Below are positions 8,498-17,111 of a DNA stretch of 64,000 bases, piece after piece. A program made the translations under genes and the position numbers. The notes under the pieces were generated by a model. That model did no database searches, was not told the DNA's origin, and saw only the letters and a list, made by a program, of their open reading frames with translations. How positions within the stretch are numbered: the first letter of the stretch is position 1; every line of letters starts with the position of its first letter. Source of the DNA: an uncultured Oscillibacter sp. (lineage in GTDB: Bacteria > Bacillota > Clostridia > Oscillospirales > Oscillospiraceae); NCBI GenBank assembly GCA_910583695.1, contig CAJTZL010000007.1, forward strand, positions 1-64,000, read 5' to 3'.

Positions 8498-8909
8498 CTT
8501 GGAGTATAAAATCTTCGGCAGGGCATTGGAGAATCTCTACGGCAGCATCCTGCTGGGAGAGGAGCATGCCCTGACGTATACGGAGCACCTGATCTGCCTG
8601 AACCGCGCATTGAGAGACACGGCCCACAGCCGTTGGCCGCTGGCATCGGAAGTGGACCTGCTGCGGCGGGCCTGCGCCGTCTGCTGGCCGGAGCGAACAC
8701 TGGAGATTTGCCAAGAGGAGGGGGTGCCGATGTTGTGCCAGGTGGGACGGGAGGCGCTGTTTTTCCCGGTGTGCCGTTTGCTGTTTGAGGCGGCGGAGCA
8801 AGGAGGATTTCCCACCTGCCTGGCGCTGGAGGAAAAAGGCGGCACGGTGGAGTACCGCCTTCTGATGGGTACGGAGGTCTGGCGGCGGGGGACGGTGGGT
8901 CGTGGGTAA
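8484..8909 (+). CDS. Small protein, possible degenerate kinase-like domain
   Basis: 141 residues, overlapping the upstream gene by 14 bases and the downstream kinase by 8, so it is translated as part of the sensor operon. No family is recognised with confidence. Its order of segments (RWPLASEVDLLRRA, then FFPVCRLLFEAAEQGG, then CLALEEKGGTVEYRLL) parallels the region around the N-box of the adjacent YesM-type kinase (WLADELKMVQAY, LQPVVENAVKHG). The histidine and the G-boxes are missing. It could be a pseudokinase or partner of the kinase; this comparison was made by eye. Confidence 0.6.
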   Translation: MRMTDLEYKIFGRALENLYGSILLGEEHALTYTEHLICLNRALRDTAHSRWPLASEVDLLRRACAVCWPERTLEICQEEGVPMLCQVGREALFFPVCRLLFEAAEQGGFPTCLALEEKGGTVEYRLLMGTEVWRRGTVGRG

Positions 8910-10359
8910 AGGAGATCGTGGGCTGCCCCAAGGCCTGCGGAGGAAGATCCGTGCATTCTGCTCTACCGTCATGATGATCGTTCTGGCGGTTGGCTGCCTG
9001 ATGTGCGGCACGGCAATTCGCGGTATGTGGCGGTATCAGGAGGCTGTGACCCAGCTCCGGGAAATCCGGGAGCTGAAAACGGAGGTCGGCAGGGTCAGCG
9101 AGCTTTTACAGAGCTGCTTGGTGGGCGAAGAGGACGATTTGCCGGAATGCTTGAGGGCGTGGAGCGACATGTCTGCCCGCATATACGGATTAAAGCTGCC
9201 CTCCTCCGGTACGGTGGGACTGCTGGCTGAGGATTTCAAGGCCTATCAGCGGAATACGGCTGGAGATTTTTATCGCTTAACCGGGAGTGTGGGCGGGCCG
9301 GAGGCTTCCGAGCTGTATGCCAGGGTCCTTATGCAACAGGAAGACCGGCTGTTCCTCTGTGACCTGCTTCTCAGCCGACTGTCGGAATACTTGAGTACAC
9401 ATTATCCGATTCTAGCCCGAGAGAGCGGCATCCTTATGGGGGTGGGCAGCGCGGTATTCGTCTATTTGCTGCTGGTGACGTGGGTTTTTTCCCGCAGCTT
9501 TTCCAGAGATATCTATCAGCCGATGCGGATGCTGGCCGCTCAGGCAGAGGAAATCATGAACGGAAACTACAACATGGAGGATCTCCCGGTAATACGGGAG
9601 GATGAAATGGGCTATCTCACCCAGGCCTTTAATAAGATGAAAGCCCAAATTCGGAAGCATTTTCAGGATCAGGAGGAGCTTTGGAGACTGGAGACCCTGT
9701 TGCAGGACGCAGAATACCGGGCCTTACAGTCCCAAGTCAATCCCCACTTTCTCTTCAATGTGCTGGGACTGGCTATGGAAGCGGCGCTGGTGGGAGACGC
9801 GGAGCGTACGGTGGATGTTCTGGAGAATATCTCCTATATGCTTCATTACAGCCTGACCAGCGTACGGGAGAATACCTGGCTGGCCGATGAACTGAAAATG
9901 GTGCAGGCCTATCTGTTTTTACAGCAGCGCCGCTTTGGGGACCGTGTGGCGTTTTCTGTTTCCTTTCCGCAGGAGGTTCCGGCTCTTCGGATTCCAGGCA
10001 TGACGCTCCAGCCGGTGGTGGAGAACGCCGTCAAGCATGGTGTGGAGGGCATGACGGACGGGGGAGGCGTGGAAGTGCTGCTTATCCAGACGGCGGAGGC
10101 TGTGGAACTTTGCGTACGGGACAACGGCTGGGGGATCCCCCGGGAGCGTTTGGAGGCGCTGAACCGGGGGGAGCCTGTTCAGGAGAGCGGCCGTTCCACC
10201 GGGCTTGGTCTGGCCAACGTGCGGGGCCGGATGATGATGTTTTACGGACGGCCGGACCTGATGCGGGTGGAGAGCGTAGAGGGGGAGGGAACCTCTGTCT
10301 ATTTGAAGTATCTGATGGGAGAGGAGGATTTCCATGTACCAAATCCTGATTGCCGATGA
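8902..10359 (+). CDS. LytS/YesM-family sensor histidine kinase
   Basis: 485 residues starting at a GTG that overlaps the previous gene. The first transmembrane helix is at about residues 20-40 and the second at about 172-192, enclosing an extracytoplasmic sensor domain. A HAMP-like segment follows (YQPMRMLAAQAEEIMNGNY), then the His_kinase domain with the phosphoacceptor in QSQVNPHFLFNVL near residue 280. The ATPase domain has N-box VVENAVKHG, G1 DNGWGIP and G2 STGLGLANV. It overlaps the response regulator gene by 26 bases. With the tethered binding-like protein upstream and a TRAP importer downstream it probably senses a sugar or carboxylate. Confidence 0.92.
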   Translation: MGKGDRGLPQGLRRKIRAFCSTVMMIVLAVGCLMCGTAIRGMWRYQEAVTQLREIRELKTEVGRVSELLQSCLVGEEDDLPECLRAWSDMSARIYGLKLPSSGTVGLLAEDFKAYQRNTAGDFYRLTGSVGGPEASELYARVLMQQEDRLFLCDLLLSRLSEYLSTHYPILARESGILMGVGSAVFVYLLLVTWVFSRSFSRDIYQPMRMLAAQAEEIMNGNYNMEDLPVIREDEMGYLTQAFNKMKAQIRKHFQDQEELWRLETLLQDAEYRALQSQVNPHFLFNVLGLAMEAALVGDAERTVDVLENISYMLHYSLTSVRENTWLADELKMVQAYLFLQQRRFGDRVAFSVSFPQEVPALRIPGMTLQPVVENAVKHGVEGMTDGGGVEVLLIQTAEAVELCVRDNGWGIPRERLEALNRGEPVQESGRSTGLGLANVRGRMMMFYGRPDLMRVESVEGEGTSVYLKYLMGEEDFHVPNPDCR

Positions 10360-11794
10360 CGAACGCAAGGACCGGAACATCATCAAGATTTTACTGGAGC
10401 GGCGCTACGCTGGGCAGTTCCAATTCTGGGAGGCAGAAAACGGCGAACAGACTCTGGAGATTTTGCGCCGGGAGGCGATCCAGCTTTTGCTTCTGGACAT
10501 CAACATGCCGGGACGCAGTGGAATCGATGTGCTTCACAGCATGGATGCCCGCCCCTATGTCATCATGCTGACGGCCTATGACCATTTCGTATATACCCGG
10601 GAGGCTCTGCGCTGCGGTGCGCGGGATTATCTGCTGAAGCCGCCTGTGCGGGAGGAATTTTATCAGGCCATTGACCGTTTTTTGCGGGACCAGTCCCAGA
10701 AACGGCTTCCGGAGAGGCTCCAGAACCGAAGTGTATTTACCCGGGAACTGGCGCAGCAGATGATGTATTATGGGGATCGGAAAAAGATGGAAGGGCTTCT
10801 GGATGTGACCGGTATCCGGGAACGGATGGCTCTATGCGGTCTGCTGGACCTGGAGCTGGAGGATGGAGAAAGCCTGTTGGATGAACTGGAGGGCTTTTTG
10901 GACCGCTGCCGGATCAGTTACGCTGCTGCCCGCCGGGAGGGAGGTGCGGCGGTATTTCTCTTTTGCCAGGAGGAGGGAGCGGTCCCGGAGGCGCTGGAGT
11001 CCCTTGCCCAGCTGGCCCATTACCTGGAGGGAAACCTCTGTGCGGAAGTGCAGATTCGCACCGGACCGGCGGCATCGGTGCCGGAGGGGTACCCGGAAAC
11101 GTTTCTGCATCTGGCAGAGCCCGCCGCTGCCGGGGGCGGAGCGGCCGTTCCCATGGTGCGGCAGACGGATCTGGAGCGGGCGGTCCGGCGGAGGGATTAC
11201 GGCGAAGCCATGGCGGCACTGAGACCGGTTTTGGAGGCGCTGGGCGGCTCCGGCGGTGAGAACCTGCCGAAGTACCAGCTGCTTACCGCTCTGAGCCAGT
11301 GCGGACGGCAGTTCCAGACCCAGAGGGATTATCAGGCCAGTTATTATCGGCTCAGCGAATTGATCGGCGCGCACGGTCAGGAAGGAATCACAGACATTAC
11401 CGCCCGTTATGTCCAGTGGCTGCTGGGGGAGTGCCCGGGGATGGGCCGGCCCCAGAACAACACGGTTCAGCTGGTACTGGACAGGGTTCGAGAGGACTGC
11501 GGCCAGCCCTGGAGCATAGACGCGCTGGCGGACAGCCTGCATGTGAATGCCTATTACCTCAGCCATCTTTTCAAGGAGTACACCGGCCAATGCTTTACGG
11601 ATTACTTGGCGGAGCGCCGGATTGAGCGGGCGGTGGAACTGATGCGGACCACGGACTTGAGCTTGGCTCAGATTGGGGAGAGGGTGGGATACAGCGATCC
11701 CAACTATTTCAGCCGGGTCTTTAAAAAACGAAGAGGCGTGGGCCCTCGAGAATTTTTCCAGGACTGGAAAACAAGCACAAATTTGCGAAACTAG
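10334..11794 (+). CDS. YesN-type response regulator with AraC-family output
   Basis: 486 residues. The receiver domain (1-120) has the acidic pair ADDE, phosphoacceptor in LLLLDINMPG, MLTAYD and the conserved lysine in YLLKPP. A middle region of about 250 residues has no recognised motif. The C-terminus is an AraC-type double HTH (NAYYLSHLFKEYTGQCFTDYL, then IGERVGYSDPNYFSRVFKKR). It is the partner of the upstream kinase and probably activates the TRAP operon that begins 178 bases downstream, where GCACAA repeats occur. Confidence 0.92.
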   Translation: MYQILIADDERKDRNIIKILLERRYAGQFQFWEAENGEQTLEILRREAIQLLLLDINMPGRSGIDVLHSMDARPYVIMLTAYDHFVYTREALRCGARDYLLKPPVREEFYQAIDRFLRDQSQKRLPERLQNRSVFTRELAQQMMYYGDRKKMEGLLDVTGIRERMALCGLLDLELEDGESLLDELEGFLDRCRISYAAARREGGAAVFLFCQEEGAVPEALESLAQLAHYLEGNLCAEVQIRTGPAASVPEGYPETFLHLAEPAAAGGGAAVPMVRQTDLERAVRRRDYGEAMAALRPVLEALGGSGGENLPKYQLLTALSQCGRQFQTQRDYQASYYRLSELIGAHGQEGITDITARYVQWLLGECPGMGRPQNNTVQLVLDRVREDCGQPWSIDALADSLHVNAYYLSHLFKEYTGQCFTDYLAERRIERAVELMRTTDLSLAQIGERVGYSDPNYFSRVFKKRRGVGPREFFQDWKTSTNLRN

Positions 11795-11887
11795 CACAAT
11801 TATGAGGACAGAAACAGGGCCGTGTCGAAATGGACGCAGCCCTGTTTTTAACGAAAAGCAAGAGCGTGCTACAAAGTTGCACAAATG
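11774..11887. promoter_or_regulatory. Three GCACAA(A/T) repeats before the TRAP operon
   Basis: AGCACAA occurs at 11774-11780 and again at 11793-11799, 19 bases apart, overlapping the end of the regulator gene. TTGCACAAATG occurs at 11877-11887 and coincides with a possible -35 element TTGCAC. Direct repeats about two helical turns apart are usual for AraC-type regulators. Assignment to the neighbouring regulator is inferred. Confidence 0.35.
11812..11849 (+). terminator. Rho-independent terminator after the response regulator
   Basis: AAACAGGGC at 11812-11820 pairs with GCCCTGTTT at 11839-11847 and is followed by further T residues. It separates the two-component operon from the TRAP genes, implying that the transporter has its own promoter. 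Confidence 0.75.
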
Positions 11888-11972
11888 TGTATGGTGCATA
11901 GAACAAAAAATTTGTATTACCAATAAAGGAAGCTGATCCTCAAAATGACGTATTGATGAAAGGAAGAGAACA

Positions 11973-12995
11973 ATGAAAAAAATTTGCGCATGGCTCCTTG
12001 CTCTTGTGATGGCTCTGTCTTTGGCCGCCTGCGGCGGAAACGACGGAAACGGCGGTGCGACTTCTGGAAATACTTCTTCCGGCGGCGCCAAGGTTCTGCG
12101 CCTGAGCACCCATCTTTCCGGCGACCACAGCACCATGCAGATGGCCGAGAAGTTCAAGGAGATTCTGAAGGAGAAATCCGGCGGCTCTCTGGACGTGGAG
12201 TTTTATACCGACGGCCAGCTGGGTGGTCAAACGGAAAACTGTGAGTCCCTGAAGGCTGGAACCGTGGACATGACCATCATTGATACCGGTACCCTGGCCA
12301 ACTACAACCCCAAGGCTGGTATTTTGGATATGCCCTATCTGTTTGCCAGCAAGGATCAGGCCATTGCCGTTGTCAGCGGTGATGTGGGCCAGGAGTTTAT
12401 GGATATGGTAACAGAGTCCACCGGCATTCGTCCCATCAGCATTCAAACCATCGCCTTCCGCAATACCCTGCTGAAGGACAAGGCCATGGATTCCCTGGCG
12501 GACTTCCAGGGCGTAAAGGTCCGCATCCCTGAGAACCCTTCCATTGAAGCCTGCTTCTCCGCCCTGGGCGCCACGCCGGTGGCCATCCCGTCCGGCGAGG
12601 CATATACCTCCGTTCAGACCGGCGTTACCGACGGCCTGGAGGGAAACTGCGAATACATCGCACAGCAGAAATTCTATGAGGTGGCCAACACCTGCTCCCT
12701 GACGGAACATGTCATGACCTTTACCGCCTTCTGTGTCAGCGACGCCGTGTACCAGTCTCTCACCGCTGAACAGCAGACTGCTGTAAACGAGTCTGCTGTC
12801 GAGGCCATGGAGTTCTTCTACGAGCTGTACGAGGAAATCGACTCCAATGCGATTCAGGTGATGAAGGACGGCGGCGTAACCTTCCATGAGCTGGACAAGG
12901 AGCCCCTGATGGCTGCCTGCGCTCCCGCCCTGGAGAAGTTTGTCTCCGACAACGGCTTGGGTGATATGTACGCCGCCATTCAGGCTCTGGCTTGA
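11973..12995 (+). CDS. dctP: TRAP transporter solute-binding lipoprotein (DctP family)
   Basis: 340 residues. The N-terminus is a lipoprotein signal (LLALVMALSLAACGG) with the lipid-accepting cysteine near residue 21, followed by a Gly/Ser-rich linker. DctP motifs include LSTHLSGDHSTMQMAEKFKEIL, the strand VKVRIPENP, and AYTSVQTGVTDGLEGN near residue 215, the usual carboxylate-contacting region. It captures an organic acid outside the membrane and passes it to the DctQ/DctM permease encoded next. The start follows GAAAGGAAG. The upstream two-component system is its likely regulator. Confidence 0.93.
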   Translation: MKKICAWLLALVMALSLAACGGNDGNGGATSGNTSSGGAKVLRLSTHLSGDHSTMQMAEKFKEILKEKSGGSLDVEFYTDGQLGGQTENCESLKAGTVDMTIIDTGTLANYNPKAGILDMPYLFASKDQAIAVVSGDVGQEFMDMVTESTGIRPISIQTIAFRNTLLKDKAMDSLADFQGVKVRIPENPSIEACFSALGATPVAIPSGEAYTSVQTGVTDGLEGNCEYIAQQKFYEVANTCSLTEHVMTFTAFCVSDAVYQSLTAEQQTAVNESAVEAMEFFYELYEEIDSNAIQVMKDGGVTFHELDKEPLMAACAPALEKFVSDNGLGDMYAAIQALA

Positions 12996-13018
12996 ACCCT
13001 GCTTTAAGGGGGACATAT

Positions 13019-13495
13019 ATGAAAGCTGTCAAAGTGATTCGCAAAGCTACCGACGCTCTCATCGTGGCGCTGTTCGCTGCGCTGGTGACGCTGGTGCTGA
13101 TCCAGGTTTTCACCCGCACATTTCATATGTCTCAGACCTGGATTGATGAGATTTCCAAATTTGTGTTCGTCTGGCTGACCTATCTGGGCGGCTCTGTTAC
13201 GGTAAGCCGGGGCATGAATATCACCTTTGACCTTATTCTGGAGGGTGTGAAGGGAAAGACGTTTAAAATTCTGTTTACGCTGGTGAATCTCTGCACGCTG
13301 GTTTTCCTGGCGGCCATGCTGATTCTGGGTTCCCAGAACGCTTGGGCCAACCGGGTCCAGACCTCTACGATGACCAATTTGAATATGGGCTTGATGAATC
13401 TGGCCATTCCTGTCGGCTGCGTGCTGATGATTGGTGCGCAGATTGAGTACTACTTCCGCGTGTTGAAGGAGAGAGAGGAGGCCGGGTCCAAATGA
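13019..13495 (+). CDS. dctQ: TRAP transporter small permease (DctQ family)
   Basis: 158 residues with four predicted transmembrane helices and the DctQ signature WIDEISKFVFVWLTYLGGSV. The ATG at 13019 is preferred because GGGGGA lies just upstream; a longer reading from 12992 would overlap the end of dctP. The stop overlaps the dctM start (ATGATG). It forms the membrane complex with DctM. Confidence 0.9.
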   Translation: MKAVKVIRKATDALIVALFAALVTLVLIQVFTRTFHMSQTWIDEISKFVFVWLTYLGGSVTVSRGMNITFDLILEGVKGKTFKILFTLVNLCTLVFLAAMLILGSQNAWANRVQTSTMTNLNMGLMNLAIPVGCVLMIGAQIEYYFRVLKEREEAGSK

Positions 13496-14772
13496 TGATG
13501 CTTGTGGCGTTTATCGCTTTCATGATCTTTTTGTTCATGGGGGTGCCCATCGCATTTTCCATGGGTCTGGGCTCTCTCCTGGGGCTGCTGGTCTCCGGAA
13601 ATCCCCTGTCTGTAGTGGGACAGCGCCTGTTCTCTGGAATCAATTCCTTCAGCCTGATGGCCATTCCCTTCTTCATGCTGTCCGGTGAGTTGATGGACAA
13701 GGGAGGAATTTCCCGACGTCTGGTGAACTTTGCCCACTCTCTGGTAGGGCACATCACCGGCGGTCTGGGCATGGTGGATATCCTGACCAGCATCATTTTT
13801 GCGGGTATTTCCGGTTCCGCCGCAGCCGATACTGCGGCGGTGGGTGCGATTCTGATTCCGCCAATGAAGGAACGGGGCTATCCCGCTGGCTTGGCGGCGG
13901 TGATTCAGGCTACTGCCGGGTCCCTGGGACCCATCATTCCCCCCAGTTTAACCATGATCATCTACTGTTCCCTGACCAATCTTTCCATCGGAGAGTGCTT
14001 CATGGCGGGGGTTATTCCTGGTTTGATCATCGGTCTGGGTACGATGATCGTCACCTATTTCTACGCCAAAAAGCTGGGAATCAAGGGTGAGCGCCGGGCG
14101 ACGGCGAGGGAAATCTGGACAGCAACCAAACAGGCGGGGCTGGCGATCATCATGCCGCTGATCATCATTGGAGGTATCGTAGGCGGCTTCTTCACGGCCA
14201 CGGAGGCTGGTGCCATCGCCGTGCTGTATGCTCTGATTGTGGGGATGTTTGTGTTCAAGGAGTTTGGCGTGAAGGACCTTCCAGCCATTTTCCTCAACGC
14301 CGCGGCATCTTCTTCTATGGCGCTGCTGATTGTGGCGGCGGCTAATGTGTTCAGCTGGCTGGTGGCCTATGTGAAGCTGCCCACTATTATCGTGAACTTC
14401 CTGGTATCCCTGACCTCTAGCAAGTATGTCATTATGATCCTGCTGGTGATTTTCCTGCTGTTTGTGGGCATGTTCATCGAGACGCTGTCGGCCACCATCA
14501 TCGTGGCTCCCATCCTGATGCCAGTGGCTGCCCAGTACGGTATCCATCCTATCCAGTTCGCGGTGGTCATGGTCATCACCTTGGTGTATGCCGGCGTGAC
14601 CCCTCCTGTAGGCGGCGTGTTATTTATTACCATGGGCGTGGCAAAGGTTAAGCTGAAGGATACGCTCCGCTATCTGCCTGCGTACCTGGGCTTGGTGTGC
14701 ATCTGCCTGCTGCTGCTGATTTTCTTTGAAGGGACATCTACCTTCCTGCCAAATCTTCTGTTTGCGAAATAA
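13492..14772 (+). CDS. dctM: TRAP transporter large permease (DctM family)
   Basis: 426 residues and about twelve hydrophobic helices; this is the Na+-coupled translocation subunit. Characteristic segments are FMGVPIAFSMGLGS, NSFSLMAIPFFMLSGELMDKGGISRRL, GISGSAAADTAAVG, IPPSLTMIIYC and GVTPPVGGVLFI. It completes a three-gene TRAP operon that ends at a strong terminator. Confidence 0.94.
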   Translation: MMMLVAFIAFMIFLFMGVPIAFSMGLGSLLGLLVSGNPLSVVGQRLFSGINSFSLMAIPFFMLSGELMDKGGISRRLVNFAHSLVGHITGGLGMVDILTSIIFAGISGSAAADTAAVGAILIPPMKERGYPAGLAAVIQATAGSLGPIIPPSLTMIIYCSLTNLSIGECFMAGVIPGLIIGLGTMIVTYFYAKKLGIKGERRATAREIWTATKQAGLAIIMPLIIIGGIVGGFFTATEAGAIAVLYALIVGMFVFKEFGVKDLPAIFLNAAASSSMALLIVAAANVFSWLVAYVKLPTIIVNFLVSLTSSKYVIMILLVIFLLFVGMFIETLSATIIVAPILMPVAAQYGIHPIQFAVVMVITLVYAGVTPPVGGVLFITMGVAKVKLKDTLRYLPAYLGLVCICLLLLIFFEGTSTFLPNLLFAK

Positions 14773-14778
14773 CACTGA

Positions 14779-14814
14779 GGGAACACAGCACTTACTTGCC
14801 GTGTTCCCTTTTTT
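14779..14814 (+). terminator. Rho-independent terminator after the first TRAP operon
   Basis: GGGAACAC at 14779-14786 pairs with GTGTTCCC at 14801-14808, followed directly by six T residues. Confidence 0.9.
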
Positions 14815-14918
14815 CCGGCTCTATGAGCGCCGCCGGAACAGGAATATTGACATTAAAACCGTCAGGCCGTATAATGATAGAAAATTTCCAGGGTTTTTCT
14901 GATAAAGGAGACCATGAG

Positions 14919-15599
14919 ATGGGATATGACACGATCAGTACCGGCCTTTCGCACCGCAGGGTCTTCCGCGAGGAGATTCGCAGCGCTATTCGGGACGCTA
15001 TTTTTGAAGGGGAGCTCCGCCCCGGCGATAAGATCATTGAGACCTTCTGGGCCAAAGAACTGGGCGTTTCACAGGGGCCCGTTCGGGAGGCCATTCGGGA
15101 TCTGGAGGCCCAGGGGCTGGTGGAGACGGTGCCCTTTAAGGGTTCCAGGGTCCGAACCTTGACGGAAAAGGACATTCGGGATAACTACAGCGTCCGCATC
15201 TGCCTGGAGGCCAAGAGCATTCGCGATGCAATCGGACAGCTGCCGGATGAGGCTCTGGGAGCATTGACAGACCAGCTTCAAGCGATCTTGGAAGAGATGG
15301 ATAACTGCGCCCGGCAGGGGGACCTGCGGCACTTTACCGGACGTGACGCAGACTTTCATCGGGCTATTATCAATGCTACAGGAAACCATGTGCTGCTGCG
15401 GCTGTGGGAGCAGTGCAATATGCGGAACTGGTTCAGCATCTCCGCACTGACGGATGCGGAGAGTTTAAAGCAGCTCCAGCAGGGGCACCAGCAGCTACTG
15501 GAGGAAATTGCAAGCCGGGACATAAAAGCGGCAACCGCCACCATTGAGGAGCATTTGACGGGACTGATGGACGGCTTTATCCGAGGGGTTCAGCCTTGA
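14919..15599 (+). CDS. GntR-family regulator (FadR/FCD subfamily)
   Basis: 226 residues. The N-terminal winged helix reads REEIRSAIRDAIFEGELRPGDKIIE, then ELGVSQGPVREAIRDLEAQGLVE. The C-terminal FCD domain, which binds small carboxylates with a metal, contains DADFHRAIINATGNHVL and the histidine in IEEHLTGL. The ATG at 14919 is chosen for the AAAGGAG at 14904-14910; upstream in-frame starts lack a site. It is 16 bases from the lipoate ligase gene and probably co-transcribed with it. Its effector is unknown; it could control lplA or the neighbouring TRAP operon. Confidence 0.85.
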   Translation: MGYDTISTGLSHRRVFREEIRSAIRDAIFEGELRPGDKIIETFWAKELGVSQGPVREAIRDLEAQGLVETVPFKGSRVRTLTEKDIRDNYSVRICLEAKSIRDAIGQLPDEALGALTDQLQAILEEMDNCARQGDLRHFTGRDADFHRAIINATGNHVLLRLWEQCNMRNWFSISALTDAESLKQLQQGHQQLLEEIASRDIKAATATIEEHLTGLMDGFIRGVQP

Positions 15600-15615
15600 G
15601 AAAGAAGGAATATAC

Positions 15616-16638
15616 GTGGATATGCGCGTGACCTATTTAGAGACGGGGTCCCGGGACCCTTTTTACAATCTGGCCTTTGAGGAATATGTGCTGGCCAACA
15701 GGCCAGAAGGGGACTATCTCATTCTCTGGCAGAATGATAATACGGTGGTTATCGGACAGAATCAAAACACGGAGGAGGAGATCGACAGGGCCTTTGTGGA
15801 GGCCCACGGCATCCGGGTAGTCCGGCGGACCACCGGCGGCGGCGCGGTGTATCATGACCTGGGAAATTTGAACTATTCTTTCATCACCGATGCGGGGGAA
15901 ACGGAGAAACTGACCATGGAGCGCTTTACCAATCCCGTGGTCAGCGCCCTGCGGGGATTGGGTCTCCAGGCGGAGGCCTCCGGGCGGAACGACATTCTGG
16001 TGGAGGGAAAGAAGGTCTCTGGTACGGCTCAGAGGCTGCTGAATGGTCGGATTTTGCACCACGGGACGCTGCTCTTCGACACGGACCCGGACAAGGTAGC
16101 GGGGGCTCTGCGGGCGGACCCGGAGAAATTCCGCTCCAAAAGCGCCAAGTCTGTCCGGAGCCGGGTGGGGAATATTCGGGATTTCCTGCGGGAGGATATG
16201 GACCTGCCGGCCTTTTGGATTTACCTGAAAACGACCCTAGCGGGGGAAGGCTTTATGACTGGGGCTCTGAAGTCGGAGGAGTTGGAGGCTGTGGAGGTGC
16301 TGAAACGGAGCCGTTATGACACCTGGGAATGGAATTTTGGACGTTCGCCCGCCTATGACAAGATAAACAAACGGCATTGGGGCGGCGGGAGCCTGGAGGT
16401 CCAGATCTCCGTGAAGGAGGGGCAGATCACCAGGGTCGCGTTCCGGGGGGATTTTCTTTCCCGCTGTTCTCTGGACCCATTGAAGGAGGCTCTGAAGGGT
16501 GTGCGCTTCCGCCGAGAGGATGTTGCCGGGGTACTGGGGTGGTATCCGTTGCGGGACTACTTCGGAGACATTACAGGCAAAGAGATCTTGGATACTATGT
16601 TTTACAGGCAGAAAGAAAATGAAGCCGCGTGTGACTGA
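15616..16638 (+). CDS. lplA: Lipoate-protein ligase A
   Basis: 340 residues. It activates lipoate with ATP and attaches it to E2 or H-protein lysines. LplA motifs are QNDNTVVIGQNQNTEEE, RRTTGGGAVYHDLGNLNYSF (near 75-95) and SGTAQRLLNGRILHHGTLL with the catalytic-loop lysine GKKVSGTA. The C-terminal accessory domain is present (WEWNFGRSPAY, then EVQISVKEGQI). The GTG at 15616 has AAGAAGGA with a 6-base gap; the ATG at 15622 is the alternative. It logically serves the E2 of the acetoin-type complex at 2,312-3,670. Confidence 0.93.
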   Translation: MDMRVTYLETGSRDPFYNLAFEEYVLANRPEGDYLILWQNDNTVVIGQNQNTEEEIDRAFVEAHGIRVVRRTTGGGAVYHDLGNLNYSFITDAGETEKLTMERFTNPVVSALRGLGLQAEASGRNDILVEGKKVSGTAQRLLNGRILHHGTLLFDTDPDKVAGALRADPEKFRSKSAKSVRSRVGNIRDFLREDMDLPAFWIYLKTTLAGEGFMTGALKSEELEAVEVLKRSRYDTWEWNFGRSPAYDKINKRHWGGGSLEVQISVKEGQITRVAFRGDFLSRCSLDPLKEALKGVRFRREDVAGVLGWYPLRDYFGDITGKEILDTMFYRQKENEAACD

Positions 16639-16648
16639 CACACGCGGC
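16624..16648 (+). terminator. Strong hairpin overlapping the lplA stop codon
   Basis: GCCGCGTGTG at 16624-16633 pairs perfectly with CACACGCGGC at 16639-16648; the TGA stop lies in the loop. No T-run follows, so intrinsic termination is uncertain. Confidence 0.5.
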
Positions 16649-16675
16649 TGTCGCCTTTGGCGCTGCCAGTCAAAA

Positions 16676-16750
16676 CCTCCGGCAAAGCCGGAGGCTTGAG
16701 TAAGCCCTAGAAGGGCATGATACGGACGAAACCCCTTAAGGGGTATTTCG
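16676..16750 (-). mobile_element. IS200/IS605-type right end (structured terminus)
   Basis: A set of hairpins lies just downstream of a tnpA remnant on the minus strand. CCTCCGGC / GCCGGAGG is at about 16677-16695, GCCC / GGGC at about 16704-16716, and an ACGAAA-CCCCTTAAGGGG-TATTTCGT stem at about 16722-16751. The first hairpin with its TTGAG flank recurs at 39,201-39,230. IS200/IS605 elements carry such subterminal hairpins, which their Y1 transposase recognises. The element end is probably just outside the first hairpin, next to lplA. Confidence 0.65.
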
Positions 16751-16892
16751 TTATGCCTTTTTCTTCTCGCAACCCGTAAACGGGTCCACAAACTCCTTCA
16801 GTCCCAACTGATCTGCCAGCTGATCCGACTCAAGTTGATTTCGGATGTATTCCGCTGTCTGCTTTTTATTCCTCCCTACTGGATCTACATAC
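16751..16892 (-). pseudogene. tnpA: IS200/IS605 transposase TnpA, C-terminal fragment
   Basis: The minus-strand translation YVDPVGRNKKQTAEYIRNQ and then DQLADQLGLKEFVDPFTG matches the last 48 or so residues of Y1 (HUH) transposases, including the catalytic tyrosine helix (EYIRNQ). The N-terminal two-thirds with the HUH motif is absent. At about 16,892 the sequence changes to recombinase-derived sequence on the other strand, so the element was truncated by another rearrangement. Confidence 0.75.
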
Positions 16893-17106
16893 GAGGATGA
16901 ACAGAAAAAGCAGGAAACCAACGTTATAGAACTACAAACGGTAATTGACGAGTCTGAACAACAAACGTTCAATATCAAATGTTTCTTAAGACTGGTTAAA
17001 GGTTATATGGAGCTGGATCGACTTACCTCGGAATTCCTGCGTATGTTTGTTGAAAAGATTGTCATTCACAAGCCTACTAAGGAAAACTGCCGCCGAATTC
17101 ACCCCC
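16893..17106 (+). pseudogene. Large serine recombinase (TnpX-like), C-terminal fragment
   Basis: The plus-strand translation DEQKKQETNVIELQTVIDES, then CFLRLVKGYMELDRLTSEFL, then MFVEKIVIHKPTKE matches the coiled-coil and C-terminal segment of Tn4451/TnpX-type resolvases. The catalytic N-terminal domain is absent. It is a remnant of a mobilisable transposon and runs in frame into an unrelated transposase fragment. Confidence 0.7.
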
Positions 17107-17111
17107 AGCCG

